The notes: a model not told the origin generated them from the sequence alone. Shown: positions 33,855 through 48,188, numbered from the stretch's first letter. The stretch is 64,000 nucleotides of DNA from Ophiura sarsii (GCA_035610835.1 CM069459.1:26927570-26991569), one strand, 5' to 3'. Program-made: numbers and translations.

Positions 33855-34929
33855 CAAACTGAGATCACCTGATTTTGGTATTGGTATTATGCTGAGAATA
33901 GACCATTGGTCTGGCTTTTCCCCGTTCATCAAGGCATCGTTGCAGAAGTCCAGTATTATATTATCCAAATCACATCTTTTGAGCATTTCAGGTGTGATAC
34001 CATCTTCCCCACTGCTTTTCCCCTCTACAAGTGCCTTCTTAGCCCTCACATATTCCTCCAAGTCAAAGGGTCCTTCTTTTATGCTGAGATTTGCTAATAC
34101 TGGGGCAATTTCCTCATCTTCATTACTTATGTGCGATGGGCTCCAAAGTAAATTTTTAAAATGAGTATACCAATTATCTAGTCTCTCCTTTTGCGTGGAT
34201 CCTTTGATTTGTCCTTTTCTTGTAGTCAATCTTCCTGATATTTTGTTGATCAGTTTCCAACTCTTACCATGCTTGCAGTTTATGTGGGCATTTTCTACCT
34301 CTCTAAGCTTATTGGTAAGGTCTTCCTCTTTCACATGATCATAAGCCTCCCCTAGGCTCTTCTTAGCCTCCTTATAATTTCTCCAATTTTCCTCATTATT
34401 AGTGTCTAGTTGATATTTTGCATACGCTTCTTCAATTTGTGATCTCGCCCTTGATACCTGGGCGTCATTTGAGAAGTAGGTTATTTTTTCTTTTTTCCTC
34501 ACAGGAATCACTTCCTCTGCAGCATCTTGAGTGGCTTTAATTAATCTGGAATATTTCTCAGATGCAGTTTCTACTTCATCCTGGAGGGGTTGAAACCTAT
34601 TATGCACCTCTATGCTCTATTTGGCTTGTAGATCATTATCAGTTGTAAGTAGCTTCCAGTCGTATTACTTTTTCCGTTTGATGATTTTACTCTTTCTGAG
34701 GCTTAATCGGATACGAGCAGAGACGATTCTATGGTCAGATCCCACACTAGCAAAGGTGTTATATGCTTCAGAATTTAGAACACTGTTTTGCCATTTCCGC
34801 CTGACAAGGATGTAGTCCAGCTGTAGTTTGTTGCCGCTTGGGCTGACATATGTCCACAACTTGCCCTTTTTCTTGCGAAGTAAGTATTTACGATTATAAG
34901 ATCTTTCACTTTAGCCAAGTCTGCTCACA
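33855..34929 (-). pseudogene. RTE LINE, endonuclease end and N-terminal RT region
   Basis: After the insertion the frame resumes with ADLAKVKDLIIVNTYFARK and reaches WTYVSPSGNKLQLDYILVRR and the SDHRIVSARIRL motif that closes the endonuclease domain. A charged linker follows (about 34607-34200), then RT entry FDLEEYVRAKKALVEGKSSG and EDGITPEMLK. A TGA stop interrupts just before GNYRGISLSS. A frame change near 34610-34665 also breaks it. Confidence 0.7.
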
Positions 34930-36318
<1,389 letters not shown>

Positions 36319-36997
36319 AGAGGTAACTCTCCATTTCTATTCGTGTCATCATGGTAAGTGAATTTGGCGTCATCCTTTCCAAGCCTAGCATTGAAGTCGC
36401 TAACAACAAGCAGGATATTGTGTGCTGGAATGGAGTATATTGCCCCCTTTAGACTGTTGTAATGATCTCCTACGATGTCTTCATCCGCCACATGGCAGTA
36501 GGTCACCACTACAGTTGTTGCTGGGTTACCATGGAAGTTGACTATGAGTGTACGATCATAATGTGGCTTGATACTTGCTAATGATCTGAGTGCTCTGTTT
36601 TTGAGTAGTATCCCGACTCCACCTGCTTTATTTCTTGTTGCTGAGGTAGTGATCAGAGTTCCACCCATAATGCTCTCATACTTCACTTCACTGGGTCATC
36701 ATGGACAATGCGGTGTTCCTGTATCCCGATCATGTCAATTTTACATTTAATTAGATTGGTTACAAGCTCCTCCCTGCATCGACTCTCTCTGATAGTTCTC
36801 ACATTCATGGTAGATATAGTAATATTGGTCTTGCATGTTGCAAGTGGTCTACTATTGCGCGCTCTGCCGTCAAGCTTACTCCTCCCTTTCGGGTTTGGGG
36901 GCATGCCGTCATCAGTTGATTTAGAAAAATCCGAGTTTGCTCCAGGAGACGTTATTTTAGGGACTTTAACCCTAGTGTTGATTTGGTTTGCCATCAT
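36319..36997 (-). pseudogene. RTE LINE, N-terminal part of AP endonuclease domain
   Basis: Basic start region (MMANQINTRVKVPK ...), then endonuclease motifs in order: TISTMNVRTIRES (Asn), IDMIGIQEHRI (catalytic Glu), VVTYCHVAD, and LLVVSDFNARLG (Asp and Asn). Two overlapping frames near 36683 show a one-base shift. The domain nicks the target DNA before reverse transcription. It ends abruptly at NGELPL where the insertion 34930-36318 begins. Confidence 0.75.
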
Positions 36998-38021
36998 GGT
37001 TTTTCAATTGCTGTAATCACTGCGGTCGCAACTCCTGCAGCATGGTTTGTGATCAAAGTTGTCCTTCTTCTAGAATACTTGCCAGCCAAGGCTAATGAGT
37101 ATATTCTACCCGGGTCTCAGTGATTTAAAGTGAAACCTAAAAAGCAATGATCAATAGTCCTCCAGACTACTCCAATAGTCCTAGAACTACCAACCATTGC
37201 ACCCAGAGCTCCGTCAGTTAGCACTAACCGCAAGGTTTGGCCGTCCAGGTGGCACGCGACTAACATGCACAACATTGCAATGCGTCTTAGTCTTCGAGGA
37301 CGTGGAGATGGGTAACTGCAAGAGAAGCGATTAGGGACAGGAGGGCTGATGGAATTGCCTCCTGTATCTACAACCTATAGTAAAGCAAAGCATTGAAAAA
37401 GGTGCATAGGAGAGGCATGCAGAGTAAGGAGCAAGATGGGAGATAGAGGAAAGGAAGAATTTGTGGTAGAGCAGAAGGTTGGAGTTGTGCTACTTACAGC
37501 CAGTTTTAAACCACCCTAATAATTACCCTAATAATTACTACTATCAGCCAATTAATATATAACAACAGATCAGCTATTATACACTCTCTTGTCTTGTAAA
37601 CAACTCCTGAAAACATGGATTTTGCCACCAAAATCAACTTTATATGTTGCTTAGAACAAAAGTTATATGGCAAAACTTTTTTTGTGTAAATGGCGGCCAT
37701 TTTGAAATCCAAGATGGCGGCCATGCATGTATGATAGACATAGCTAGAGCACTTGTGAACCCCCTTGTATTAAAAACATGTGGTTTGCCACCAAGTTTGA
37801 CTTCATATGTTGCTCAGAACAAAAGTTATAGGGTAAATTATATTGCAAATGGCGGCCATTTTGAAATCCAAGATGGCGGCCAATCGACAGATGGAAAAAA
37901 TGCTAGTAATACATTTCTGATACCTGAGGGTCTACTTTAGCCAATAAAACCAAAAAAAAACATCCTTAGCCCAAAAAAATGCAAAATTACATAACATCCT
38001 ACACTATTGCAATTTCTGTAG

Positions 38022-38172
38022 GACAGAGGAACTCAAGATTATGGTTACAGAATACTTGAAAACATGTGAGGAAATTAAAGGGGTTACTGGACAATGGGGG
38101 TATGGATTGTCAAAGAAGGAAGACTTCGTGCGTGATATAGAGAGTGGGACGCTAAATACTCGAGGAAGTTAA
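38022..38172 (+). pseudogene. Degraded coding remnant, coiled-coil-like, unrecognised
   Basis: Directly after the right end of a TIR element an AG (CAATTTCTGTAG) opens 49 codons: TEELKIMVTEYLKTCEE, IKGVTGQWGYGLSKKED, FVRDIESG. A one-base shift then continues DAKYSRKLKKMEEMQN. After the palindromic element at 38204-38494 the frame LEREKDLRKCLQNHYIK resumes (38494-38577). The charged heptad-like composition looks like real protein. It may be an exon broken by insertion, or a retro-copy. Not recognised. Confidence 0.3.
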
Positions 38173-38203
38173 AAAAGATGGAGGAAATGCAAAATATAAA
38201 ACT

Positions 38204-38494
38204 TATAAAGTTTATATAATAATGTTTTATATCATATATATAATATAATATAAAGCAGTTTACCAACCCACGGTGTTTACAATAGACAATATAACAACAA
38301 ATAATAACAACCAACGGCGAATGTCCCAACGAAAAATATGCAAGGTGAATGTCCTTGCTTATTTTTCGTTGGGACATTCGCCGGTGGTTGTTAATATTTG
38401 TTGTTATATTGTCTATTGTTAACACGGTGGGTTGGTAAACTGCTTTATATTATATTCTATATAATATAAAACATTATTATATTATAAAGTTTAT
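38204..38494. mobile_element. Near-perfect 290-bp palindrome (hairpin MITE)
   Basis: The left half pairs with the right half around 38349: AATGTCCCAACGAAAAATA, CAACAAATAATAACAACCA, GTTTACCAACCCAC and outer ATAAAGTTTAT. Mismatches are few. A full-length hairpin of this kind is a foldback MITE or a recent inverted duplication. Confidence 0.8.
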
Positions 38495-38823
38495 TTATTA
38501 GAACGGGAAAAAGATTTGAGGAAGTGTCTTCAGAATCATTACATAAAAACAAAATGGAAGAATGATATGGATCCAATTAAATGTTAACATAAAATCTAAA
38601 GAAACTGTGAAATTATTTTTTGCGCAGATAGAAAAAGAGGAAAGAGGAAGTCAATTTTCAAACTTTAAAATAAATATGTAAGTTTCAGGAATTTTAGGAT
38701 AATCCAAAATTCAAACAATTTCTGAGGAATCAAGAACTCAAACAATTGAGTGAGAACCAACACAGGCCACAGTACTTGGCTAGCAAAATACTTCTTTTTA
38801 CTTGAGAAAATTTCAAACAGAAG

Positions 38824-39053
38824 GGTCCGTATGCACAAAAGAGTTAGGCCGGGTCTAAAGTTAGACTTGGTTTAAGTCGATTTTACTGTTGCCAGAAATT
38901 AATATTTATTGTAATTTTCTTCTTAAAATAAGTTGCACATTTTCAAGATATAAATGCAATGTTAGAAAATAATACAAAATAACTCGGCTAAATGCAAAGG
39001 AAAGTATACTTTCTGGTGGAATTCCACTTTTAACTCTTTTGTGCATACGGACC
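38824..39053. mobile_element. Short TIR element GGTCCGTATGCACAAAAGAG
   Basis: GGTCCGTATGCACAAAAGAG-TTA at 38824 is the inverse of TAACTCTTTTGTGCATACGG-ACC ending 39053. 230 bp, no coding sequence. Confidence 0.7.
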
Positions 39054-39099
39054 TATACTATGTCTTCGTCAACATGTTAACTCACAAATAAAGATTTTA

Positions 39100-39800
39100 T
39101 CAATTTGGGGACAACATTTATAAAAGTTTTGGAAACAAATTGTATGATTTTTTGGCTTCTGGTATAAGGATGACCCCTTCCTCAACATACAAATAATGAT
39201 GAAAGAATGGCTCATTATGCAACTTTTCCTTAAACTTTCCCTAAAACAACCTAAATTTAGTGAATTTAAGGCCTACATTTTCCAAAATTTTGAACAATAC
39301 AAAAGTTTATGATAACTTTTACCCAAAATTGTTTGCCCTGGAATAAAAATGTATCATTTTGTTGGCATTTTGCGGGCTTCTGGTAGTAGAGGATGACCAC
39401 AATTTTGATGTAAAAATAGGTATAAAACAGGTAAATTTTCAAAAAAAATTAAATAGCAAAATTTACCAACATTTTGAAGAAAAAAATTAAAAATTGATGA
39501 AAACTTATGCTCAAAATGTTCAGGCATTTGGTACAAGGATTTTAAGTGCAAAACTTGTTTACTATTGGCTTGCACTTTCAACAATTTCGAAATGTGACCA
39601 TGGTTACTGTCCATTTCACAGGGGCAAGGTGTTGATCACATTGAGGAAATTGATTGGCCGAAATCTTGCTCCTGAGGAAAAAATGACTTCATGCACCCCT
39701 GCTTATGGGTCCCATTTTCAACAAAAAGATCCTTCCATATAATGCATGGGTCCGTTTTTCCAAAACATTTGGGGTTCCCCACCTACTACCAAGGGGCCGA
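39100..39800. repeat. Two diverged direct copies around TTGGCTTCTGGTA
   Basis: TTTTGGCTTCTGGTATAAGG-ATGACC (39152) recurs as TTGCGGGCTTCTGGTAGTAGAGGATGACC-type sequence (39370). No gene seen; short frames here are not convincing. Confidence 0.4.
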
Positions 39801-39804
39801 TCGA

Positions 39805-40745
39805 TGGCAATTTCGACTCTGACTTGGCAAGATAATATATCTCGACATGACGACATCTATTTTCATGAAGTTGACTTGACAAGATAGTTTATCTCGCCAT
39901 GTCGACATGTCAATATCATGTATCTCGTCATGACTACATTTTCTTTTTGCCAAGTCGACTTGACAAGATAACCTATCTTGACATGACGACATCCACTTTT
40001 TGTGAAGTCAAGTTGACAAGTTAATTTATCTTACCATGACGACATCCGCATTTTGTGAAATCGTCTTGTCAAAACAATTTATCTTGCCATGACGACAATA
40101 ACATGCTCTTTTTGTTAAGTTGACTTGACAAGAAAATGTATCGTCCAATGACGAATTCTCCTTGTTGGGAAGTCGACATGTCAAGATCACGTATCTCTTC
40201 ATGACAACATCTACTTTTTGCAAAGCCGACTTGGAAAGATAACCTATCTTGAAATAACGACATCCACGTTTTGGGAAGTTGACTTGACGTGATAATCTAT
40301 CTCACCATGACGACATCCACTTTTTATGAAATCAACATGTCCAGATACTTTATCTCACCATGACGACATCATCTTTCGCAGAAGTCAACTTGGCAAGATA
40401 ATCAATCTCACCATGACGACATCTACTTTTTGTGAAGTCGACTTGACGAGGTAATCTATCTCACCATGACGACATATACTTTTTGTGAAGTCGACTTGAC
40501 GAGAAAGTCTATATTGCCATGACGACATTCACTTTTTTTTAAGTCAACGTGGCAAGATAATCTATCTCACCATGACAACATCTACTTTTTGTGACGTCGA
40601 CTTGACGAGATAATCTATCTCACCATGACGACATTGACTTTTTGTGAAGTTGACTCTTCAAGTTAACCTATCTCGCCATGACGACATCTATGTTTTGTAA
40701 AGTCAACTTGACAAGATAGTCTATATCATCATGACGACTAATAAA
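39805..40745 (+). repeat. Array 1 of the 53-bp dyad repeat
   Basis: About 17 units alternating GTCGACTTGACGAGATAATC and GTCAACTTGGCAAGATAATC, each followed by TATCTCACCATGACGACATC and TACTTTTTGTGAA. Each unit has the internal dyad GAGATAATCTATCTC. Array 2 is the inverse and array 3 the direct copy. Short frames through the array are artefacts. Confidence 0.9.
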
Positions 40746-40868
40746 ACTGTTTAAGTCAAGAATGTGAGAAAAAATATGTGACTATCTCAACATAACGTTG
40801 ATAATATGTCGACTTGTCAAGATAATTATGTAGCCATCTAATGGCACTTTAAACGCTCCGTAAAAAAC
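40740..40868 (+). repeat. Array flank, copy 1 (copy 2 at 48180-48310)
   Basis: TAATAAAACTGTTTAAGTCA through ATGGCACTTTAAACGCTCCG is nearly identical to 48180-48310 and follows arrays 1 and 3 in the same position, so array end and flank move as a unit. Confidence 0.85.
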
Positions 40869-40869
40869 A

Positions 40870-43800
40870 CACATTTTTGCCCAAGACAATGTTTGAATAT
40901 GTAACGATTCCATATTTTTTTGTTTCTACTTCAATCTACAACATATAGCAATATCTCCACCAAATTAGGAACGTGTCGACAAGCTGTATCATATTCAAAT
41001 AATGAAAAATGTAATTTTTTTAATAAAAAAAAAGACAAAACCCCTCTCAAAAACGGACCAAGATAAAAAAATTAAAAAAAGAAAAGAAAATGCGATTTGA
41101 GAAAATCGATGTATTTATGTTAATCTACGTAGCAAAAATGGAAACTTTATGAAATCTGTAACGGTAATGGCATTATTGGTCCTTAACAAACCCTGCTAGT
41201 ATAGTGTTGTACTTGTGCACCCAGCAAGTGATTGAGATAAGCGATAGCGGAAATAGCCTATCATATGACATACCACGATATGATATGGATTCATAAGAAA
41301 ACAAGCTCTAGACGAGATTTATATTACACGCGCACAATACAGTTGGTATTAATCAATAGGTATATCGAGAACATAAATTTATATCACGGTAATGCAGCGA
41401 TTGGAATTGATAATCTATGACCCATTTATACTCTATTTCCCTTCCTCCGGACAGTAACGTTACTGTACAGGCGCAACATTTACGCACGCGTATGTATCTT
41501 CCGCTTTTCTACACGTGAGTATATACGCCAGCGCTTTGAGTAGGCGCGCCCGTTGATGCACTGCAATTAGTGAATGACGCAGTCACGCCACAGTCTCATG
41601 ATGGACAAATACTACTATTAGTTGACACTGTTCTTATGAACGTTGACATTTTTGATAATCACGGAATGACTTTACACGTTTTTAATAATAATAATTACTT
41701 GATTTTGATAACTCACACTTGTCCATCCTACAGGATGCTTCAGCCGTGATTGCCATACTTATTACGCTTCCATTAGAAAATCTTCACAATCATTTCGCTT
41801 CATCTATTTGGCTGAGGTTCTCAATCATATCAGCACTTATATTGTAATATCACCCATTTTTAAAACAGCTACCCAATCTCGCTTTGGCCAACGAGGCAAT
41901 TGAGATAGAATGTTGCCCAAGGATACAAACACGTTGGCCACAGCGGTATATAACTCGCAACCTCCTGGTTGTGAGCCCCACGCTGTACCGCTAGACCGCA
42001 CGTGCTCTTCTAGAAAAGTCCGAGAGAAAATCCATATTTTTATGAAGCGTTTTTGGCACTTTAGATGATTTAGAGTTAAATGAATGCGCATCAGTTGTTT
42101 AAGGCTACTACTATAGCGGAACTTCGTATCATTAGATTTTGCACCGAGGAATTTTCATAGAGGTGCAGCAGCCGACGGAAATTGCAAGGAATGAAGGAAA
42201 TGTTAGGTAAATCAGCACTCAATTGTTTTGTTGTCTGGATCGTACAGACCCTGCTACCCTGATAACACAGAACCGTCACCCGACGTCGGCCATTGCGAAA
42301 GGTCAATTACGAAAGCGCGCGAAGCTTGTTTTTCACCTACTGCAACCTTTAATCACGTAGACGCGGGGGAATTTAAAGGGGCATTAAGATATTACCGAGA
42401 AAATGAAATTTGAAAAAGAAGAAAAAAAGTTTCAATAGATAAGGTACGTAGAAACCCTGTAGTGAAATAATTTATCAGAAAATGGTTGAATGATGGCATT
42501 ACACACATTTGGTTCGAGCAGTTTATGTGGCGAGTGGTGCTGATAATTTCGATGTGATGTACATCGAAATGACCAAATCGTGACATTTTACATGATAGAC
42601 GGCGAATTAAGGTTAACGTTTTGAGATAGTGTATGCCCAAGTGATACGTTGGTGCAAAAGAAATTCCACGGAAATTGAGGGCGCACTCCTACATGTATCT
42701 CTCAATGACCTTTTAACTATACTGCCGCACCTTTCTATCGCACTCCTTATGTTTCTTACACGCAACAGATCAGCAAAATACGTAGGATAGTGAGCCTTCC
42801 TTTGGTTTTAGATGATTGCGCAATCATCCAACATCTCGGTAACAGTATTTCACATTTCGTCCCTCTATACTATGTTCATTTGAATACCATTGTGGAAATT
42901 AGTATCATTACATTTTGGAACCGAGTAATGTTCAGAGAGGTGCAGTACCCCCGACGGAAATTGCAAGGAATGAAGAAAATGCTAGGTAATTCAGCACTCA
43001 ATTGTTTGGTTGTATGATCGTACAGACGGTGCTACCCTGATAACACAGTCCGACGTCGGCATTTGCGAAATTCAATTACGAAAGCGCGCACCCTTTATCG
43101 CACCCTTTATCATCTCTGCATCTGTTTATCGCACTACATAGCATATGAACTTGCTCTTTGTTTCATTAGATTTGCACCGAGTAATTTTCAAAGAGGTGCA
43201 GCAGGAATGAAGGAAATGTTAGGCAATTCGGCTCTCAATTGTTTGATTGGTTGTCTGGATCGTACAGACGTTGCTAGTTCCCAGCATCATGAGCTCAACC
43301 AAATTCATCTATACCGTATTTGGATAAGTCACAGGGATCTAGAATGACTAAAGGACAAGGTAGTTTGAAGATTGAACGATACCTTTAACCGATTTAAATG
43401 GAGTATGAACCAGACAGCGACACATGACCTGGTCACGCGTGTGGAATGGCAAACAGCCATTCGTCACTTAGTAGTCAGTTGAGTCTGCTCCGGATTGAAA
43501 ACCATCCTATTTTGACGATTTTCAACCGTAAGATAAAATCACTTATCTCTGTTAAAGAAATTCATAACGTAAACATTATCACACTTCTCGTCGCGGTATA
43601 TTAGGCTCAAAAGGTGTAATGTCGACATGTATTGCGAGATGTTGGGGTCATGGGTGAGATAAAATCATCGGACTAGCTGCCGCGAGGAATTCCCAGTAGT
43701 GCCTAGACTGCCCTCAATTGGTAAAGATGTTAATTTGTATGCAAATATATAGGGTTGAAAAGCAAAGATGCAATGATTGCACTAATTGATGGGTATACGT

Positions 43801-45342
43801 TACACGATGGCGCATACCCGTCAATTTTTAACGCCGTAATTTTGTGAAAAAGACGTTTCCCCATTATCAATGTCGTCCAAGAAGTCCCAGAAGAATATTA
43901 CGTAATTTACAGGTCTAACATCACCATTTGAAATTTGCAAACTATTATCCAACTATATCGAACCATTATACAAAAAGACGAAGAGCTTTACTAACTAAAT
44001 TTGACTTTGCCCTTTAGTTACGTATAAAGCATATGCTACTACATCAGTACAAAATCGTTATAATACAATGGACGGATATATGACCGGAAGTAGAATGCGT
44101 GCCTGTTGCCTTCTCCACCCACTAAGCCAAAGGTCAATGAAGTAAGCTATACCATGGGTCATGGCTATTCCTCAGATTTCCGCGGCAAGCATTTTGTCAG
44201 CGTCATCTTTTAGTTAATTACTGACCAAAATCGCACATTCAAATATAATCCGTGAACTAAATGAAACACATAAAACAAGAGCATGATATTTATATGGCCT
44301 TGTAGAAGAATGATCAGGTTTGTAATTGCCTTCGATTTATTGGAATTGTTCTCGGGGATTGTTATTACAGCTCAGTCGTGATCAACATGTGTATAGCTCC
44401 CGTTACTCATCGTCCGCTAATCAACTCGTGGTCTGTCTGTGTGTTTTCAATCAGTTATAAACAAGAAATTCTTATCTTGAATTAAAATATTTTGTAACTT
44501 GTGAGAATCGAGCCATTTTAATGTCTACCGCTGAACTTAACTCTATGTAGCTAAGGAAGATCACGACATCATTGAGAGATTTAATCGAACAACTGGGGCA
44601 AATAAGAAACCATAATCTTAGATACAAACGTAAATACGAATATCAGAGCACATAAAAGGTTTAACGCGCCATCAATGACCAGACAGACATCTTAGATCTT
44701 CAAAAGTCTTCACCTTGTCCTATAACGCCCTCAATTAAATAATTGGCGCCTCAACTGGCGACAAAACCCGATATTTACTTACATGTTTTGCACACACACT
44801 AATTGCACCACATTAGTATTTCATTCATGCCTATGATTATAAATCAGAGAATGATTGAACGTTTTGCCAGATATTAACACTTTCGGAGTCACGACGCGAC
44901 TTAATTTCGAATTGCTCTACTTGAAAACAATACGTGGTTACAAAATAGCATCTTGTTTTTCATAGTATTAAGTTTCGCCACGCATAGTACTGTAATATGG
45001 AACATCGGACAAGTTGACTATCAAATTTGACCTGGATCAGTAAGACTTGGAATTAAAATGAGTGTCCAGTCCCTACTGTTATACACGTTTCATACGCACT
45101 GGTTGTATAAAACGTTTTAGAGTTGAGTTTCGCATGATTCGACAAGCGCTTCCTTTAAACTACTTGATGTATTTCATGATTTCTGGGTCAAGAATATGTC
45201 ATATTGAGGAGACAATGATACCCTACCCAAATTGCTTCAGCACTTCCTGCTCTGCCCATTGACCTCAAGATGCTAAGACAGCAGCAGTTTCAGGGTGTTT
45301 TGTTTTATGTGTGGATTATACATTTCTCGGGTTATTCTATAC

Positions 45343-45343
<1 letters not shown>
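40870..45343 (+). repeat. Left arm of a giant inverted repeat
   Basis: Starts TTTGCCCAAGACAATGTTTG and runs to GGGTTATTCTA; the inverse lies at 49235-56970. Spot checks (41170-41260, 43860-44040, 45250-45340) suggest close to 90 percent identity apart from insertions. It includes three direct copies of a 150-200 bp block (TTGCAAGGAATGAAGGAAAT, GTCTGGATCGTACAGAC) near 42130, 42910 and 43170, and a SINE-like piece. No conserved open frame between arms. Confidence 0.85.
41720..42020 (-). mobile_element. tRNA-SINE copy within the left arm
   Basis: On the minus strand: box-A-like GTGCGGTCTAGCGGTACAGC, degenerate box B, then TTTGTATCCTTGGGCAACAT and CTCAATTGCCTCGTTGG. The same body occurs at 54147-54340 (+, right arm) and 63400-63645 (-). 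The shared position in both arms means it was present before the arms were duplicated. Confidence 0.6.
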
Positions 45344-45344
<1 letters not shown>

Positions 45345-45380
<36 letters not shown>

Positions 45381-45430
45381 TAATAATAATAAAACCATAT
45401 TTATAAAGCGCCTAACATCGAGATCCCTAA
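45345..45430 (-). mobile_element. L2-type LINE or SINE 3' tail with (ATT)n
   Basis: On the minus strand GCGCTTAGGGATCTCGATGT-TAGGCGCTTTATAAATATGG leads into ATT repeats. A GCGC stem followed by TATAAAT and ATT repeats is the typical L2/SINE tail. It is absent from the right arm, so it inserted after the arms formed. Confidence 0.6.
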
Positions 45431-45459
45431 GCGCATAAACATAAAAACACATAAAAACA

Positions 45460-45770
45460 AAAGTATTTTACGGGCATGCAATGTCTACCTTTTAAGCACT
45501 TCAGATGTTATATAATTGCCTTAAATGGATGATTTCACCCTCAAAAATTGAAATCTGAAATATATGCCAAATTGGACGCCTTTAGTGCCGTTGCATATCG
45601 GTCATAAACTCTGCTTAAGATTGAATATCTCACATTTGACATTAGGTGAATACAGCAGATAGTTCGCCTTCAACTTCAACTTATCCCTGCTTATGGCAGC
45701 CAGTTCCGCATCTCGTCGCAAGGATCAATGGTTGTATATTCAAGTAGTCCAGAGATTGGGTTGATAGATA
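45460..45770 (+). repeat. Segment C, copy 1 (copy 2 at 48500-48725)
   Basis: GAAATCTGAAAT, GCATATCGGTCATAAAC, AGATTGAATATCTCA and ACATTTGACATTAGGTGAA recur in the same orientation at 48500-48725. The inner part of the palindrome thus contains a direct, not inverted, pair. Confidence 0.65.
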
Positions 45771-46027
45771 TTTGTACTTTATTACACAGGCGAATAAGAA
45801 AAGGATTCTAGGTTGCATGAACTAGTTTGTTTGCGTGTGAAAAAAGGGAAAAGTGAATCGTTGATGACTTTTTATTTATTATTTATTCATTCATAATATT
45901 TATTAACTCAAACCAACAACGAAATATATATACGTATAACAAGAAAACATACAATAATCAAAAAAAAGTAACATGAAATAAATCAAATAATACGATATAA
46001 AGACTAGTGTAAATAGTAGTAAAGGAA

Positions 46028-47115
46028 TATATCTTGTCAAGTTGACTTTACAAAACATAGATGTCGTCATGGCGAGATAGGTTAACTTGAAGAGTCAACT
46101 TCACAAAAAGTAGATGTCGTCATGGTGAGATACAATATCTCGTCGAGTCGACTTCACAAAAAGTAAATGTCGTCATGGTGAGATAGATTATCTCGTCAAG
46201 TCGACTTCACAAAAAGTAGATGTTGTCATGGTGAGATAGATTATCTTGCCAAGTTGACTTCATAAAGAGTGAATGTCGTCATGGCAATATAGACTTTCTC
46301 GTCAAGTCGACTTCACAAGAAGTAGATGTTGTCATGGTGAGATAGATTATCTTGCCAAGTTGACTTAATAAAAAGTGAATGTCGTCATGGCAATATAGAC
46401 TTTCTCGTCAAGTCGACTTCACAAAAAGTATGTGTCGTCACGGTGAGATAGATTATCTCGTCAAGTCGACTTCACAAAAAGTAGATGTCGTCATGGTGAG
46501 ATAGATTATCTTGCCAAGTTGACTTCTGCGAAAGACGATGACGTCATGGTGAGATAAAGTATCTGGACATGTTGATTTCATAAAAAGTGGATGTCGTCAT
46601 GGTGAGATAAATTATCTCTTCAAGTCAACTTCCCAAAACGTGGATGTCGTTATTTCAAGATAGGTTATCTTTCCAAGTCGGCTTTGCAAAAAGTAGATGT
46701 TGTCATGAAGAGATACGTGATCTTGACATGTTGACTTCCCAACAAGGAGAAGTCGTCATTGGACGATACATTTTCTTGTCAAGTCAACTTAACAAAAAGA
46801 GCATGTCGTCATGGCAAGATAAATTGTTTTGACAAGACGATTTCATAAAATGCGGATGTCGTCATGGTAAGATAAATTAACTTGTCAACTTGACTTTACA
46901 AAAAGTGGATGTCGTCATGTCAAGATAGGTTATCTTGTCAAGTCGACTTGGCAAATGGAAGACGTAGTCATGGCGAGATATATGATCTTGACATGTTGAC
47001 ATGGCGAGATAAACTATCTTGTCAAGTCAACTTCATAAAAATAGATGTCGTCATGTCGAGATATATTATCTTGCCAAGTCAGCTTTACAAAGAGTCGAAA
47101 TTGCCATGGCGAGAT
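46028..47115 (-). repeat. Array 2 of the 53-bp dyad repeat, inverted
   Basis: About 20 units in the opposite orientation to arrays 1 and 3 (GATGTCGTCATGGTGAGATA, GATTATCTCGTCAAGTCGAC). Its outer end (GTCGAAATTGCCATGGCGAG, about 47095) mirrors the outer end of array 1 (ATGGCAATTTCGACTC, 39804), which defines a 7.3-kb unit with array arms. Confidence 0.9.
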
Positions 47116-47249
47116 AGCATTACTTGTCATATAGCATGCCTACCATCACGTGTGAATTTGACATTCGCCATTTGAACATTGCAAAGTGAAGGTGTGCTAT
47201 TTAACTACTCCGGGCTACTACCATAGAGAGGAAAGGCCCATCGAAGTCA

Positions 47250-48188
47250 GCAGTGCTCGTCATGTCAACTTAATCACGGTTATGTCGACATGATAAGATA
47301 ATGTATCTGGCCAAGTCGAATTAGCAACAGTTGGATGTTGACATGGCAAGATAAATTATCTCGCCATGTCGACTTATCAAAAATTGAATGTTGACATGAC
47401 AAGATAAATTATCTCGCCAAGTCGACATTCACTTTTTATGAAGTCAACTTGGCAAGATAATCTATCTCACCATGACGACATCTACTTTTTGTGAAGTCGA
47501 CTTGACGAGATAATCTATCTCACCATGACGACATTCACTTTTTATAAAGTCAACTTGGCAAGAAAATCTATCTCACCATGACAACATCTACTTTTGTGAA
47601 GTCGACTCGACGAGATAATGAAGTCAACTTGGCAAGATAATCTATCTCACCATGACGACATCTACTTTTTATGAAGTCGACTTGACGAGAAAGTTTATAT
47701 TGCCATGATGACATTAACTTTTTAAGAAGTTAACTTGGCAAGATAATCTATCTTACCATGACAACATCTACTTTTTGTGAAGTCGACTTATGAGATAATT
47801 TATCTCACCATGACGTCATCTACTTTTTGTGAAGTTGACTTTTCAAGTTAACCTATCTCACCATGACGACATATACATTTTGTGAAGTCGACTTGACGAG
47901 AAAGTCTATATTGCCATGACGACATTCACTTTTTATTAAGTCAACTTGGCAAGATAATCTATCTCACCATGACAACATCTACTTTTTGTGAAGTCGATTT
48001 GACGAGATAATCTATCTAACCATGACGACATTTACTTGTTGTGAAGTCGACTCGACGAGATATTGTATCTCACCATGACGACATCTACTTTTTATGAAGT
48101 TGACTCTTCAAGTCAACCTATCTCGCCATGACGACATCTACGTTTTGTAAAGCCAACTTGACAAGATAGTCTATATCATCATGACGAC
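47250..48188 (+). repeat. Array 3 of the 53-bp dyad repeat
   Basis: About 17 units in the orientation of array 1, ending with the same last unit (ACGTTTTGTAAAG, TAGTCTATATCATCATGACG) and the same flank. Arrays 2 and 3 face each other around 47180. Confidence 0.9.

Noticed and set aside
33032..34164. + strand frames opposite the RTE LINE (33032-33268, 33847-34164)
   Set aside because: Antisense shadows of the minus-strand reverse transcriptase.
39805..48188. CRISPR-like array
   Set aside because: Units are head-to-tail without unique spacers, in a eukaryotic genome; a dyad minisatellite explains it.
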